Positions 9,017 through 17,496 of a stretch of 43,389 bases of DNA are shown here, one piece after another. Every line of letters starts with the position of its first letter. Position 1 is the stretch's first letter. The position numbers and the translations under genes are program-made. The DNA comes from Pseudohongiella sp. (lineage in GTDB: Bacteria; Pseudomonadota; Gammaproteobacteria; Pseudomonadales; Pseudohongiellaceae), in assembly GCA_013204155.1 (NCBI GenBank), contig JABMOK010000009.1:1-43389 (forward strand), given 5' to 3'. A model generated the notes under the pieces. It did no database searches, was not told the DNA's origin, and saw nothing but the letters and a program-made list of their open reading frames with translations.

Positions 9017-9044
9017 AACCGACTGTTGGTCACAACAGTCGGTT
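9017..9044 (-). terminator. Hairpin downstream of the 9055 gene
   Basis: A perfect 12-bp stem AACCGACTGTTG / CAACAGTCGGTT with a 4-nt loop, just after the stop of the minus-strand gene. The T tract is weak, so termination efficiency is uncertain. Confidence 0.65.
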
Positions 9045-9054
9045 GCAAAAAGTC

Positions 9055-9990
9055 CTAGCGAACGGTCACATGCTGATAAACATTAGACCAGCAGCATTGG
9101 TCGCCATTCGAGCTTTCCGGCGCGGAAAAATTATCCACCTTGGTGCTGATGATGTAATCACCGGGCTCTGAAAAAGTAGCATAGACGTTCGCAACGCCTG
9201 CTCCGCCCTTAACGGGAACCGCATTAACCGCAGGCTCTCGGAAAAATCTAAAACGACGGTCATCTTCTTTGTAAGGGTTTTCCTCGACTATGGTCGATTC
9301 GTGGCGAGTAAATTCAACATCGCCAGGGCCCTGCCATTTGTTAAATTCCACGCCTATATCCAGCGGCTCACCGAAGCGAGGATCTTTTGGATCACGCATG
9401 GAAGGGTCACTGACATTGACGGTTATCACTACCGGCGTACCAACGGCGACAGGTCCGCCCGTGCGGGGGCCATGGTGCGCGGTTAAACCCGCTGCTAGAG
9501 GACCATTCTCACCGATACCAACCAGCGGCTGCATGGAGCCCTGAGGGCGAGGTCGAATAAAATCCAGTTCATAGGCGGAAGTACCCCAGCGGCCAGGCAC
9601 TTTTAGATCTTCACCGGTGCTGCTCACCAGATGCCACCAGACGTCAATTTCCTTCTGATCATTTGGTACGGTAACAGCGAAGATGCCAGTAGAGCGGCCT
9701 GCAGGGAAATGGGTCGGCTGTTGGCCATTGCGTCCAGCGGGCTCAATGTAGTTGTTGGGGCCCAGAGGGATATCAACCGCCTCTTTGTTCCTGTTAATGG
9801 TACCGAAAGAGAAACTTATAGTACCGTCTGCATTGGCGATCCAGCCTTCCAAGACGGGAATAATGGGCAAGCCATCAGGAGGCGTCAGGGACAAAAATCG
9901 AGGTTGCTTGTCTTGCGCTTGCGCCGAAATGCTAAAGGCGACCAGCAGTCCAAGAATTAGTGAAACTAGTGGTTTATGTATTTGTTGCAT
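9055..9990 (-). CDS. Secreted protein of unknown function with C-terminal Cys-Cys motif
   Basis: 311 residues. The ATG at 9990 is chosen because GGAG lies about 11 bp upstream; the longer frame would begin with TTG and run through that ribosome binding site. The signal peptide ends near residue 25 (AQA/QDK). The mature part is beta-rich, with no enzyme motif I recognise. It ends in QCCWSNVYQHVTVR, with vicinal cysteines at 299-300, and contains HH in the middle (LTAHHGPRTGG). It follows the PHM-like array on the same strand. A periplasmic partner or metal-binding role is conceivable from context alone. The two PAL-like propellers at 32300 and 33736 also carry a vicinal CC, but in an unrelated sequence. 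Family not identified. Confidence 0.7.
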   Translation of the reverse strand: MQQIHKPLVSLILGLLVAFSISAQAQDKQPRFLSLTPPDGLPIIPVLEGWIANADGTISFSFGTINRNKEAVDIPLGPNNYIEPAGRNGQQPTHFPAGRSTGIFAVTVPNDQKEIDVWWHLVSSTGEDLKVPGRWGTSAYELDFIRPRPQGSMQPLVGIGENGPLAAGLTAHHGPRTGGPVAVGTPVVITVNVSDPSMRDPKDPRFGEPLDIGVEFNKWQGPGDVEFTRHESTIVEENPYKEDDRRFRFFREPAVNAVPVKGGAGVANVYATFSEPGDYIISTKVDNFSAPESSNGDQCCWSNVYQHVTVR

Positions 9991-10343
9991 TGATCTTTTC
10001 TCCAAAAAAAGCGGGTTCCTAAAAGAACCATTTTCTCGTATCTGTGTGTTGTGATTCTGAAAGCCAGAGACGAAATCTCATAATAGATCTGTTCAATCTA
10101 CTCAAACAGGGCGCAAGGATAAACGCCATTTTCCGCCGAGTCTAGTTATGCCCTTGAGCATAAGGCAATCAATTGTAAGTAATTGTTACTTTTGCAAAGA
10201 TCAGGCTCCAGTTACAATTTTTTCAGTCTTGCCGACAAGCTTTCAGAAATACCGTATCTTCATCGTTTATACAGCGAGACTTCCGCTTTCACAATTGTCA
10301 GCGATGGCTTTTGCGTGACAGGATTCCCCCTTTCGTAATTCGC

Positions 10344-10357
10344 TTGATCTAGATCAA
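10344..10357. promoter_or_regulatory. FNR/Anr-type palindrome
   Basis: TTGATCTAGATCAA is a perfect match to the FNR/Anr/Dnr consensus TTGAT-N4-ATCAA. It lies about 380 bp before the start at 10736 and about 350 bp from the start at 9990. If functional, it would link one of the flanking genes to oxygen limitation. No fnr-like gene is in the window. Confidence 0.55.
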
Positions 10358-10467
10358 TTATTCGCGATGTTTTTGGCCAAAATTCCAGCCATGCATAAAT
10401 AAGTTCAAACTTGGCATGGGAAAAGCTGAGGCAAAACAACAGGCTGGCAGGGGGCAGAAGCCGAGAG

Positions 10468-10489
10468 TTTGTAACAAGATTGTTACAAA
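10468..10489. promoter_or_regulatory. 9+9 inverted repeat, likely operator
   Basis: Perfect arms TTTGTAACA and TGTTACAAA are separated by AGAT. The symmetry and size suit a dimeric repressor or activator site. There is no T tract that would make it a terminator. The cognate regulator is not identified. Confidence 0.5.
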
Positions 10490-10651
10490 TCAGAGCGCAA
10501 ACGGGCAATGAGGCCGCTGCCGATAATAAACAGAAAATCGAATTCCGGTTATACTCCATCGAATCACCCTTGATTCGGAAGCAGGCGGTAGCGCAGTAAC
10601 AATTGCTATTGTGCTATTACTCGTTCTCTGGCTTGAGTTTATCCGTCGTAT

Positions 10652-10680
10652 TCGTTGGTTTAACAGGTCGTTGGTTTAAC
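10652..10680 (+). repeat. 13-bp direct repeat upstream of 10736
   Basis: TCGTTGGTTTAAC occurs at 10652-10664 and 10668-10680, a 16-bp period, 56 bp before the start codon. Either a short duplication or paired binding sites. Confidence 0.6.
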
Positions 10681-10735
10681 TAGTTGCGTAAATATTGGTC
10701 AGATAAACAGTAGATACGTCATTTGGACTTTTGTC

Positions 10736-12436
10736 ATGAGTAGTAAATATCTAGCCGTATTTTCCCTGGTTTGCTCCGTCTGGTCGGTCTCCTCCCAAGG
10801 GGCTCTCGATCGTGTGAGTGATTTCGCATTGCTTGATGACGGCGGTGAATTTCATCAGCTGAGTCGCTATCAACATCGCCGTGCAGTGGCCTTGATGTCT
10901 TATGTAGCGGGATGCGCATCAATGGAATCCAGGTTGGCAGAATTTAAGGCTCTGCAATCCAGCTACAGCGATCAGGGTATTGAGTTTTTGTTAATCGACT
11001 CGCAGGATTTGGTGCGCACGCCGCTTCGCACCCTTAATACCGGTCTGCCGGTGCTTGAAGATGGCGGGCAATTGGTGTCGGAGGCTCTGGGCATTCAGCA
11101 TGCAGGCGATGTCGTGGTGCTGAACCCGGAACGACTGAGTCTCTATTATAAGGGGCCGGTATCGGCCGAACTCGGCGCTACGCTCTCCAGCGTGTTGGAA
11201 GGGGGCCTGGAGAATACTGTTACAGGTGAAGAATCAGCCTCCCCAGAGGCGGCTTGTGAAATTGAATATCCTGTTCAGGCGTTGCACGCGAGTTCACCAC
11301 CGGACTATGCAACAGAAGTAGCGCCAATCATTATTAAGAACTGTGCCGAGTGCCATCGCCAGGGAGGCGTTGGACCCTTTGCCCTCGATAGTTACATCAT
11401 GCTGCTGGGCTGGTCACCGATGATCAAGGAAGTACTGCTGAACAAGCGTATGCCCCCCACCCAGGTCGATCCCTATATTGGTCATTCCGATAGTGCGCGC
11501 TACCTGTCGAAACACGATTTGCAAACATTGATTCACTGGATAAACAACCGAGCGCCCCGTGGCGATGTTGAAGCGGATCCTCTGGAGTCAATTCAATGGG
11601 CAGACAATTCAGCCTGGTTGTATGGTGAACCCGACTACATTGTTACCGGGCCTAACAATGCAGTGCCAGCCACGGGTGTAATGGACTATATCTATGATGA
11701 TGTGGAGCTACCCTTCGAGGAAGATAAGTGGCTGCGGGCAGTTCAATACAAAGCGGGTGATGCCTCGGTGTTGCATCACCTGATGACATTTGTTACCGCA
11801 CCGGAGGAAGACTTTTGGGGCGATGAACGCGACAGCGAATCGGTTACCCGCCGCTTCGTCGAAGGTTATGCGCCCGGCAAAATGAACGCTGTCGAGTTTC
11901 CGGCAGGAACCGGGGTACTGATTCCCCGGGGACATAAATTGTCTATGCAGTTTCACTATGTCACCAATGGCCAGTCGACCACTGATGAAACCCGGCTCGG
12001 CTTATATTTCAGTGACGAGCCAGCACTGCAAGAAAAATTGACCCAGGCAGTGGCATCGAGATTTGTTTTGCCCGCTAACGAGAACAATCACGCGATGCAT
12101 GCTCAGCATGTTTTCGATGAAGATATTATAATTACCGGTGTGCGAGCCAGAATGAATTTTCGTGGCAAGAAAATGAAGTTTGCGATTGAGCTTGCTGATG
12201 GGTCATTGAAAGAATTCTTCAGTGTGCCGGCTTATAACTATGGATGGCAGCCACACTATCTACTGGATCAAGTTGAGCGAGTTCCCGCGGGCAGTAAGGT
12301 GCATATAATCGGTGCCTTCGATAACTCTATCTCCAATCCGTCTAATCCAGACGCCTCGAAGGAAGTCACCTTTGGCCTGGAAAGCTGGGAGGAAATGTTT
12401 ACCGGCTACATCACCTATCACAAAGCTGTTGACTAA
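10736..12436 (+). CDS. Redoxin-cytochrome c-PHM-like fusion lacking CuM histidines
   Basis: 566 residues, secreted (signal to about residue 23). Residues about 25-155 are a redoxin/thioredoxin-fold domain with a single cysteine C60 (AGCASME). After a linker with C174 comes a c-type cytochrome, CAECH 203-207 with M239 in KRMPP. Then residues about 290-566 form the PHM-like module. The CuH set is present: H347-H348 and H407. The CuM set is broken: where the two long paralogues read AHMHFRG and PHMHYRG, this protein reads ARMNFRG, giving R472 and N474; the Met ligand M554 (WEEM) remains. The codons are AGA and AAT. A mononuclear or inactive site follows, so this may be a redox sensor, an electron-transfer protein or a decaying enzyme. 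The remaining protein is intact, which argues for retained function. No strong ribosome binding site is seen. Confidence 0.85.
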   Translation: MSSKYLAVFSLVCSVWSVSSQGALDRVSDFALLDDGGEFHQLSRYQHRRAVALMSYVAGCASMESRLAEFKALQSSYSDQGIEFLLIDSQDLVRTPLRTLNTGLPVLEDGGQLVSEALGIQHAGDVVVLNPERLSLYYKGPVSAELGATLSSVLEGGLENTVTGEESASPEAACEIEYPVQALHASSPPDYATEVAPIIIKNCAECHRQGGVGPFALDSYIMLLGWSPMIKEVLLNKRMPPTQVDPYIGHSDSARYLSKHDLQTLIHWINNRAPRGDVEADPLESIQWADNSAWLYGEPDYIVTGPNNAVPATGVMDYIYDDVELPFEEDKWLRAVQYKAGDASVLHHLMTFVTAPEEDFWGDERDSESVTRRFVEGYAPGKMNAVEFPAGTGVLIPRGHKLSMQFHYVTNGQSTTDETRLGLYFSDEPALQEKLTQAVASRFVLPANENNHAMHAQHVFDEDIIITGVRARMNFRGKKMKFAIELADGSLKEFFSVPAYNYGWQPHYLLDQVERVPAGSKVHIIGAFDNSISNPSNPDASKEVTFGLESWEEMFTGYITYHKAVD

Positions 12437-12501
12437 AACTGTAGCGAGCACAAACAGTTCAGTCTGTATATTCTAAATCGATTGATTGTCTTTCTGTCTA
12501 T

Positions 12502-12529
12502 AGCAATAGAAATCACAGCAATAGAAATC
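12502..12529 (+). repeat. 13-bp direct repeat
   Basis: AGCAATAGAAATC occurs at 12502-12514 and 12517-12529 in the gap between the genes at 10736 and 12591. No further structure is seen around it. Confidence 0.6.
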
Positions 12530-12590
12530 GTGTTCAAATAGCCTGGCTAACCGAACTAGTAATAACATCTAAGCAAGGAAAGAACTGGAA

Positions 12591-13871
12591 ATGTCTGATC
12601 CCGTTGGCAAGCAGATTTATTATGGCTGGAAGATCGTCGCTGCCATATTGGTTCTTCTCACCTTTTCCAGTGGCCTTAGTTTTTATAATCATTCAATTTA
12701 TCTCAACGCCCTCGCTGCACAGCCTGCTTTCGATGTGCAAACCGCTTCTCTGGCTGTATCTATCTTCTTTCTTAGCGGGGGCATAGCCGGATTGTGGGTG
12801 GCCAAGTGGGTGCAGGAATATGACCCGCGAATCTGCATAAGTGCCGGAGCAGTGATCTCATTTATTGCGCTTAGCTCGCTTGCCTATGTAGAAACGGTAT
12901 GGCAACTTTTTGTAGCCTATAGCTTCTTCGGTGTGGGGTTTTCTGCATCCTCGTTGATTCCAGCTACCACACTGGTTGCTCGCTGGTTTCATAAAAAGCG
13001 CGCGATGGCTCTGTCTATTGCATCGACAGGTTTGTCTCTGGGCGGTGTCATTCTCACTCCGCTTTGTGTGTTGTTGGTTGAGTCACTTAGTTTCAAGGTT
13101 GCCGCACCAATAATGGGTGTTATGTATATTGTTGGGATTATTCCGGTGGCCTGGATCTGGTTGCGAGCCAGTCCAGAGTCAATGGGGCTTGAGATTGAAG
13201 GTGGTCAACTTGCTAAAACAAGCCATTCTCAAAGCGATGAAGCGGCTTCGCAGACAGAGTTGCACAACAACAAGGCCATCCATTCTGCATCTGACGGCAT
13301 TTCCTTCAAGCAAGCGAGAGGCGGAAGATTCTTTTGGGGGATAGCTTTTGGCTATATATTCCTGATGATGGCGCAAGTTGGTGGCATTGCCCATCAATAC
13401 GGTCTGGTCAGGGAATTGCTTGACGAGGCCGAGACGGCACTAGTCGTGGCTATTCTACCGGTTGCCAGCATCATCGGGCGTCTGCTTGGAGGCTGGATGG
13501 TGGGCCAGATGTCAATTCGGCTATTTGCAATTTCGATGATGATTCTTCAGTCGCTGTCTTTGATTCTTTTGTCCTCTGGCTTCAGTGTTTTCACTCTGTG
13601 TCTGGGACTGGCCCTGTTTGGAACTACGGTTGGGAATTTATTGATGTTACAGCCTCTGTTGATCGCCGAGGCCTTTGGCGTGCGCGAGTATGCGAGGATA
13701 TTCTCGGTGGTCAATTTGATGTCTTCCTGGGGAACAGCGGCGGGTCCTGCGGTGCTGGGCTTCGCCTATGCCGCGAGCCAAAACCAGTACAATCTGTCCT
13801 ATACCATAGCGGCAGCGGCCGGGGTCTTGGGTTTGTTATTGTTTCTCGCTGGCGGAAAGCTGAAAGAGTAG
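12591..13871 (+). CDS. MFS transporter, monocarboxylate/oxalate-formate type
   Basis: 426 residues with 12 predicted membrane helices and a central hydrophilic loop near residues 200-240 rich in Ser, Gln and Asn. The N-terminal YYGWKIV motif is typical of the monocarboxylate transporter / OxlT-like branch of the major facilitator superfamily. The ARWFHKKRAMALSIASTG stretch after helix 4 is the usual conserved loop of this branch. The start is supported by AAGGAAAG. Likely cargo is a small organic acid, but this cannot be read from the sequence. It converges on the thioesterase gene with a 29-bp gap, so the two are not an operon. Confidence 0.85.
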   Translation: MSDPVGKQIYYGWKIVAAILVLLTFSSGLSFYNHSIYLNALAAQPAFDVQTASLAVSIFFLSGGIAGLWVAKWVQEYDPRICISAGAVISFIALSSLAYVETVWQLFVAYSFFGVGFSASSLIPATTLVARWFHKKRAMALSIASTGLSLGGVILTPLCVLLVESLSFKVAAPIMGVMYIVGIIPVAWIWLRASPESMGLEIEGGQLAKTSHSQSDEAASQTELHNNKAIHSASDGISFKQARGGRFFWGIAFGYIFLMMAQVGGIAHQYGLVRELLDEAETALVVAILPVASIIGRLLGGWMVGQMSIRLFAISMMILQSLSLILLSSGFSVFTLCLGLALFGTTVGNLLMLQPLLIAEAFGVREYARIFSVVNLMSSWGTAAGPAVLGFAYAASQNQYNLSYTIAAAAGVLGLLLFLAGGKLKE

Positions 13872-13900
13872 GACCGGTCAGAATTTATTTTTGTGTCGTA

Positions 13901-14374
13901 TCAGGTGAAAAGATTAGCCCACTCAGCAGGCATTCGCGTAACGTTTCCCTGCGTGTCAGTCCAGACATGTCGAGTAAAACCGCTTACCAATAGTTTCTCG
14001 TTGTTCAAATCGATAACTTCATAGGCGAAGCTTACTCGTCTGCTTCTGTTTTCCTCGATCCAGGTACGAATTTTTACCCGATCCCCGTAACGCAGACTGC
14101 CGACATAGCGGACCCCCACCTCGGTAACTGGCAGACGATACCCGCTAGCCTCTATGACGGCGTAATCTTTACCCATATCTCGCATGAATTGACTACGCCC
14201 CTCTTCGAAGTAAACCAGGTAGCTGGCATGGTGAACAACTCCCATGGCATCAGTTTCGGCGTAGCGGACGGGGAAAGTGGTCTCTACTATCTCCGTTTCT
14301 ACTACATCTATTTTCACTACATCCGCTTCTACTACATCTGTTTTTACATCAATAGGCTTGTCGGTGGAGTGCAT
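13901..14374 (-). CDS. Hotdog-fold acyl-CoA thioesterase (YbgC/FadM type)
   Basis: 157 residues. The hotdog domain begins near residue 33 with TFPVRYAETDAMGVVHHASY; D42 is the expected catalytic Asp of the 4-hydroxybenzoyl-CoA thioesterase/YbgC family, followed by YFEEGR. The family hydrolyses acyl-CoA or acyl-ACP thioesters in the cytosol. Unusually, residues 9-32 are a repetitive stretch (DVVEA, DVVKI, DVVET, EIVET) encoded by a 15-bp tandem repeat. Normal members begin about where residue 33 is, so the extension is probably a disordered tail or may lie upstream of the true start. No in-frame ATG exists between residues 2 and 43, so ATG at 14374 is kept. Confidence 0.8.
   Translation of the reverse strand: MHSTDKPIDVKTDVVEADVVKIDVVETEIVETTFPVRYAETDAMGVVHHASYLVYFEEGRSQFMRDMGKDYAVIEASGYRLPVTEVGVRYVGSLRYGDRVKIRTWIEENRSRRVSFAYEVIDLNNEKLLVSGFTRHVWTDTQGNVTRMPAEWANLFT
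14279..14338 (-). repeat. 15-bp tandem repeat, four units, coding
   Basis: On the minus strand the units are GATGTAGTAGAAGCG, GATGTAGTGAAAATA, GATGTAGTAGAAACG and GAGATAGTAGAGACC. They encode five-residue steps of the pattern DVVEx at the N-terminus of the thioesterase. The period is a multiple of three, so copy-number change would keep the frame. Confidence 0.85.
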
Positions 14375-14643
14375 AAAGCAGTTCTCAGGGCGGAATGGTT
14401 TGGGATTTCTATTATAGCCAGAGAAATTGTCATCCGGGTGCGCACATGGAATTATTTTTTTGCGCAGCTGATCGCTGTGTTTTGCTTGAATTATCTGCTA
14501 ATTTTGGAGGGTACTGTCAGGTAAAGCCAATTATTGGAATAGCTAAGGTGGTAATTATTGAGGGCCTGTTACGTGCAGATGTCGTGGCATACTCTTTTCC
14601 TGGCATCAGTCATGACCGAGACTTAAAGTAGAAATTCTAGAAT

Positions 14644-15609
14644 ATGTTAAATTTTCCTGAGCCGCCGAAGAATTATAGTTCAGTCTTTTTAGAGGAAACG
14701 GATAAGCCGCTTCCGAAGAAAATTGATCAGCGAACGCGTTATGCTTTTTTCAGTACTATTGCCACCGGAGGCAAATCACTGATCAAGTCTTGTAAAGATC
14801 TGCACCTGTCGCGCTTCGTTTGTTACAAGACCCTCAAGCCCGAGTTTGCCAACGATGAAATTGAAGAAAAACGCTTGATCCGGGAAGCCCGGGTGACGGC
14901 GATGCTGCAACATCCGAATACCGTCCCTACCTATGAGCTGGGGAGGGACAGCAAGGGGAATTGTTACTTCACCATGAAGCTTGTTCACGGATATACCTTG
15001 CGGGAAATTCTGGATTATAGAGAGCGCTATGACTTAACCCAGTTGATGGACGTCATACTTCAGGTTGGCTATGCACTGGAATATGCTCACACTCATGGCG
15101 TGGCGCATCGTGACATTAAACCCGAAAATATTCTCGCCGGTCCTTATGGCGAAGTTTTACTGCTCGACTGGGGGCTGGCTAAAGTGTGGCATCCCGATGG
15201 CAGCTCGGTAGCCGATGAGGAAACAGCCCCTTCTGACATACAAGACATTACTCTCACCGGGCAGGGGAAGGCGCAGGGGACTGTCCACTATATGTCGCCG
15301 GAGCAAATTAATCTGGACCCGGCGATTGATCATCGCACCGATGTATTCAGTCTGGGTGCCGTGTTGTATGAGGTCCTCTGTGGGCACACTGCACCGGTGG
15401 GAGATAAGCTACATCAGGTAATCGACAGTGTGTTAAATGATACGCCTGCACTTCCTTCGGAAATGACCACGCAGCGAGTTCCGCCGCTACTGGAAGAAGT
15501 TGCGATGCGCTGCCTAAGCAAAAATCCGGATGATCGATATAGCAGCATGGCGGAAATGTTGCGCATGCTGCATCGGGATTGGCGCTCAACACTGGCCGGT
15601 GGGCCCTGA
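14644..15609 (+). CDS. Hanks-type serine/threonine protein kinase
   Basis: 321 residues, nearly all kinase domain. Visible motifs: a degenerate glycine loop (TGGKSLIK, 41-48), the ATP-binding lysine in YKTLK (K62), helix-C Glu E81, the catalytic loop HRDIKPEN (155-162), DWG in place of DFG at 175-177, and SPE (218-220) in place of APE. The DWGLAK variant is seen in a subgroup of bacterial Hanks kinases and keeps the Mg-binding Asp. There is no transmembrane helix and no PASTA or other sensor domain, so it should be cytosolic with input from a partner. No phosphatase or obvious substrate gene is adjacent. The start lacks a clear Shine-Dalgarno sequence. Confidence 0.9.
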   Translation: MLNFPEPPKNYSSVFLEETDKPLPKKIDQRTRYAFFSTIATGGKSLIKSCKDLHLSRFVCYKTLKPEFANDEIEEKRLIREARVTAMLQHPNTVPTYELGRDSKGNCYFTMKLVHGYTLREILDYRERYDLTQLMDVILQVGYALEYAHTHGVAHRDIKPENILAGPYGEVLLLDWGLAKVWHPDGSSVADEETAPSDIQDITLTGQGKAQGTVHYMSPEQINLDPAIDHRTDVFSLGAVLYEVLCGHTAPVGDKLHQVIDSVLNDTPALPSEMTTQRVPPLLEEVAMRCLSKNPDDRYSSMAEMLRMLHRDWRSTLAGGP

Positions 15610-15775
15610 ACCCGGCAGGTATTTCAGCGCGGTTTCTCAATTGTTGTTATCAGACTCAATCAGTAAGCTGGCAGTGAGAACAGATGCAGATGCTTGATGC
15701 AGAAATTCTACTTCGAAATGACTGCTGGGGACTTCAACAGACCATTAAAAAATGGTTAATCGACAGGACAGGCAA

Positions 15776-17470
15776 ATGAGTACCCGATCACTAGTTACCC
15801 TTGTTGGTATTGTTTTATTGAATTTTATTGCAATACAGGAAATGTTGGCGCAAGAAGCCGAACTCATTTTCCTGGGTGACAATATTATTACCATGGATGA
15901 TTCGGAAGTTAGCGCGGTCGCGGTGAGTGGTGATCGAATCATAGCGACCGGGACAATTCCCGAAATTCTTCAGTTGCGCGGCCAATCGACGCGCGTCATA
16001 GAACTGGGTGACCAGGCACTATTGCCGGGGTTCATTGATGCACATGGTCATTTTTCATCAGTTGCTCGTTATACCGATTTACTGGACTTGTCTTCGCCAC
16101 CGGTAGGGGGAGTAAACAATATTGATGACATAGTAAGACTTATTCGACGGAGGATAGAGCAGCAACAAATACCAGCCGGGGAATTGGTATACGGATTCGG
16201 TTACGACGATTCCTTGTTAGCCGAGCAGCGGCATCCGACTCGCGACGACCTGGATCGTGCTTCGACCAACCATCCCATCGTAATTCGTCATGTCTCCGGG
16301 CATTTGGCGGTAGCCAATTCATTCGCCCTGGAGCAGGCCGGTATTTCGGCGCTAAGTCAAAACCCGGCAGGTGGAATTATACGCCGTAGAGAAGGAACTA
16401 ATGAGCCCAATGGCGTGATGGAAGAAACGGCGTTGGGTGTTATTCCAGGATCCAGTGCTAATCTGAGTCCAGAGAAAGCCGCGCAATTGCGCAGAGCCGC
16501 AATTGATCTGTATGCCGGTTATGGAATTACCACCATTCAGGATGCCAATGTCGGCCTGGATTATGTCCAGAGGACGCGGGAAGAAGCCAGGGTCGAACCC
16601 TTTAAGGTAGATATCGTAGCCTATGTGTTAGCCAATTCGCTCAGCGATGAGGTGTTGCAGACAGTCACTCATGAGCCGAACTACACCGATGGTTTTCGGG
16701 TAGGGGGAGTCAAGTTTACCCTCGATGGCTCCCCTCAGGGCCGAACTGCCTGGATGTCCATGCCTTACGATCAGGGTCCGCCAGGAGCCGATTCGAACTA
16801 TGTCGCTTACCCCAGCTACGATCCTGAAGCTTATAAGGCCCGCATGCCAGGATTGTTGGCGAGAGGCGTGCCAGTGCTGGCGCATGCCAATGGTGATGCC
16901 GCAATTCAAATTATGCTTGATGGAGTGGAGGCGGCTCTCGCCGGACATCCGAATCTTGATCATCGCTCGGTAACAATTCATGCGCAATTAGTCAGGCCGG
17001 ATCAACTGGATAGAATGAAAGCCTTGGGTATTATCCCCTCTTTCTACTCTGTTCATCCGTATTTCTGGGGTGATTGGCACCGGCTGAGTTTTGGTGAGCA
17101 GCGCGCCAGTTTTATTAGTCCAGTGCAAGCCACTATCGAGCGTGGAATCCCTTTCACTGTACACAATGACTCTCCTATTGTGCCTCCAGACATGATGCGT
17201 TTGTTATCGATAACAGTTAATCGGGTGACACGAAGTGGCTATGTGCTGGGGCCTGATCAACGCGCCACCGTCATGCAAGGCTTGTATGCCATAACGCAGG
17301 GGGCGGCCTATCAATATTTTGAAGAAGATGAGAAAGGGTCGATCACACCGGGTAAGCGGGCAGATCTGGTTATTCTACAACACAATCCAACCAGGATAGA
17401 CCCCTTGGAGATTGGAAATATTGCCATTATTGAAACATTCTCCCGTGGCCAATCGGTGTATCAACAGTAA
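15776..17470 (+). CDS. Secreted YtcJ-type metal-dependent amidohydrolase
   Basis: 564 residues from the ATG at 15776, preferred over the upstream ATG at 15752 because AGGACAGG lies just before it and a signal peptide starts there (ending near residue 25, MLA/QEA). Amidohydrolase features: LLPGFIDAHGHF with metal ligands H90 and H92, VKFTLDG with the candidate bridging Lys, LAHANGDAAIQ, and a late HND with the usual Asp. The YtcJ/AepA-like subgroup has few assigned substrates (exoenzyme regulation, amide or N-acyl hydrolysis). It sits 26 bp before the dehydrogenase gene at 17497 and is probably co-transcribed with it. The reaction is hydrolytic and metal-dependent; the substrate is unknown. 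Confidence 0.85.
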   Translation: MSTRSLVTLVGIVLLNFIAIQEMLAQEAELIFLGDNIITMDDSEVSAVAVSGDRIIATGTIPEILQLRGQSTRVIELGDQALLPGFIDAHGHFSSVARYTDLLDLSSPPVGGVNNIDDIVRLIRRRIEQQQIPAGELVYGFGYDDSLLAEQRHPTRDDLDRASTNHPIVIRHVSGHLAVANSFALEQAGISALSQNPAGGIIRRREGTNEPNGVMEETALGVIPGSSANLSPEKAAQLRRAAIDLYAGYGITTIQDANVGLDYVQRTREEARVEPFKVDIVAYVLANSLSDEVLQTVTHEPNYTDGFRVGGVKFTLDGSPQGRTAWMSMPYDQGPPGADSNYVAYPSYDPEAYKARMPGLLARGVPVLAHANGDAAIQIMLDGVEAALAGHPNLDHRSVTIHAQLVRPDQLDRMKALGIIPSFYSVHPYFWGDWHRLSFGEQRASFISPVQATIERGIPFTVHNDSPIVPPDMMRLLSITVNRVTRSGYVLGPDQRATVMQGLYAITQGAAYQYFEEDEKGSITPGKRADLVILQHNPTRIDPLEIGNIAIIETFSRGQSVYQQ

Positions 17471-17496
17471 TAAAACTATCAATTCAGGAGTTTGAC

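Larger units (their letters stand above)
9991..10735. other. 745-bp divergent intergenic region, regulatory
   Basis: No credible gene. It separates the minus-strand gene at 9055 from the plus-strand redoxin-heme-PHM gene at 10736 and contains an FNR-like palindrome, a 9+9 inverted repeat and a direct repeat, listed separately. It is unusually long for a promoter region here. Confidence 0.7.

Noticed and set aside
9991..10005. TTG start giving five extra residues for the CCW protein
   Set aside because: The extension runs through the GGAG ribosome binding site of the ATG at 9990.
10260..10559. 99-codon minus-strand frame in the 745-bp intergenic region
   Set aside because: No ribosome binding site or family resemblance, and it overlaps the palindromic regulatory sites.
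13598..13993. 131-codon plus-strand frame overlapping the MFS gene end
   Set aside because: A frame-shifted shadow of the MFS coding sequence that continues into the convergent thioesterase gene; no motif.
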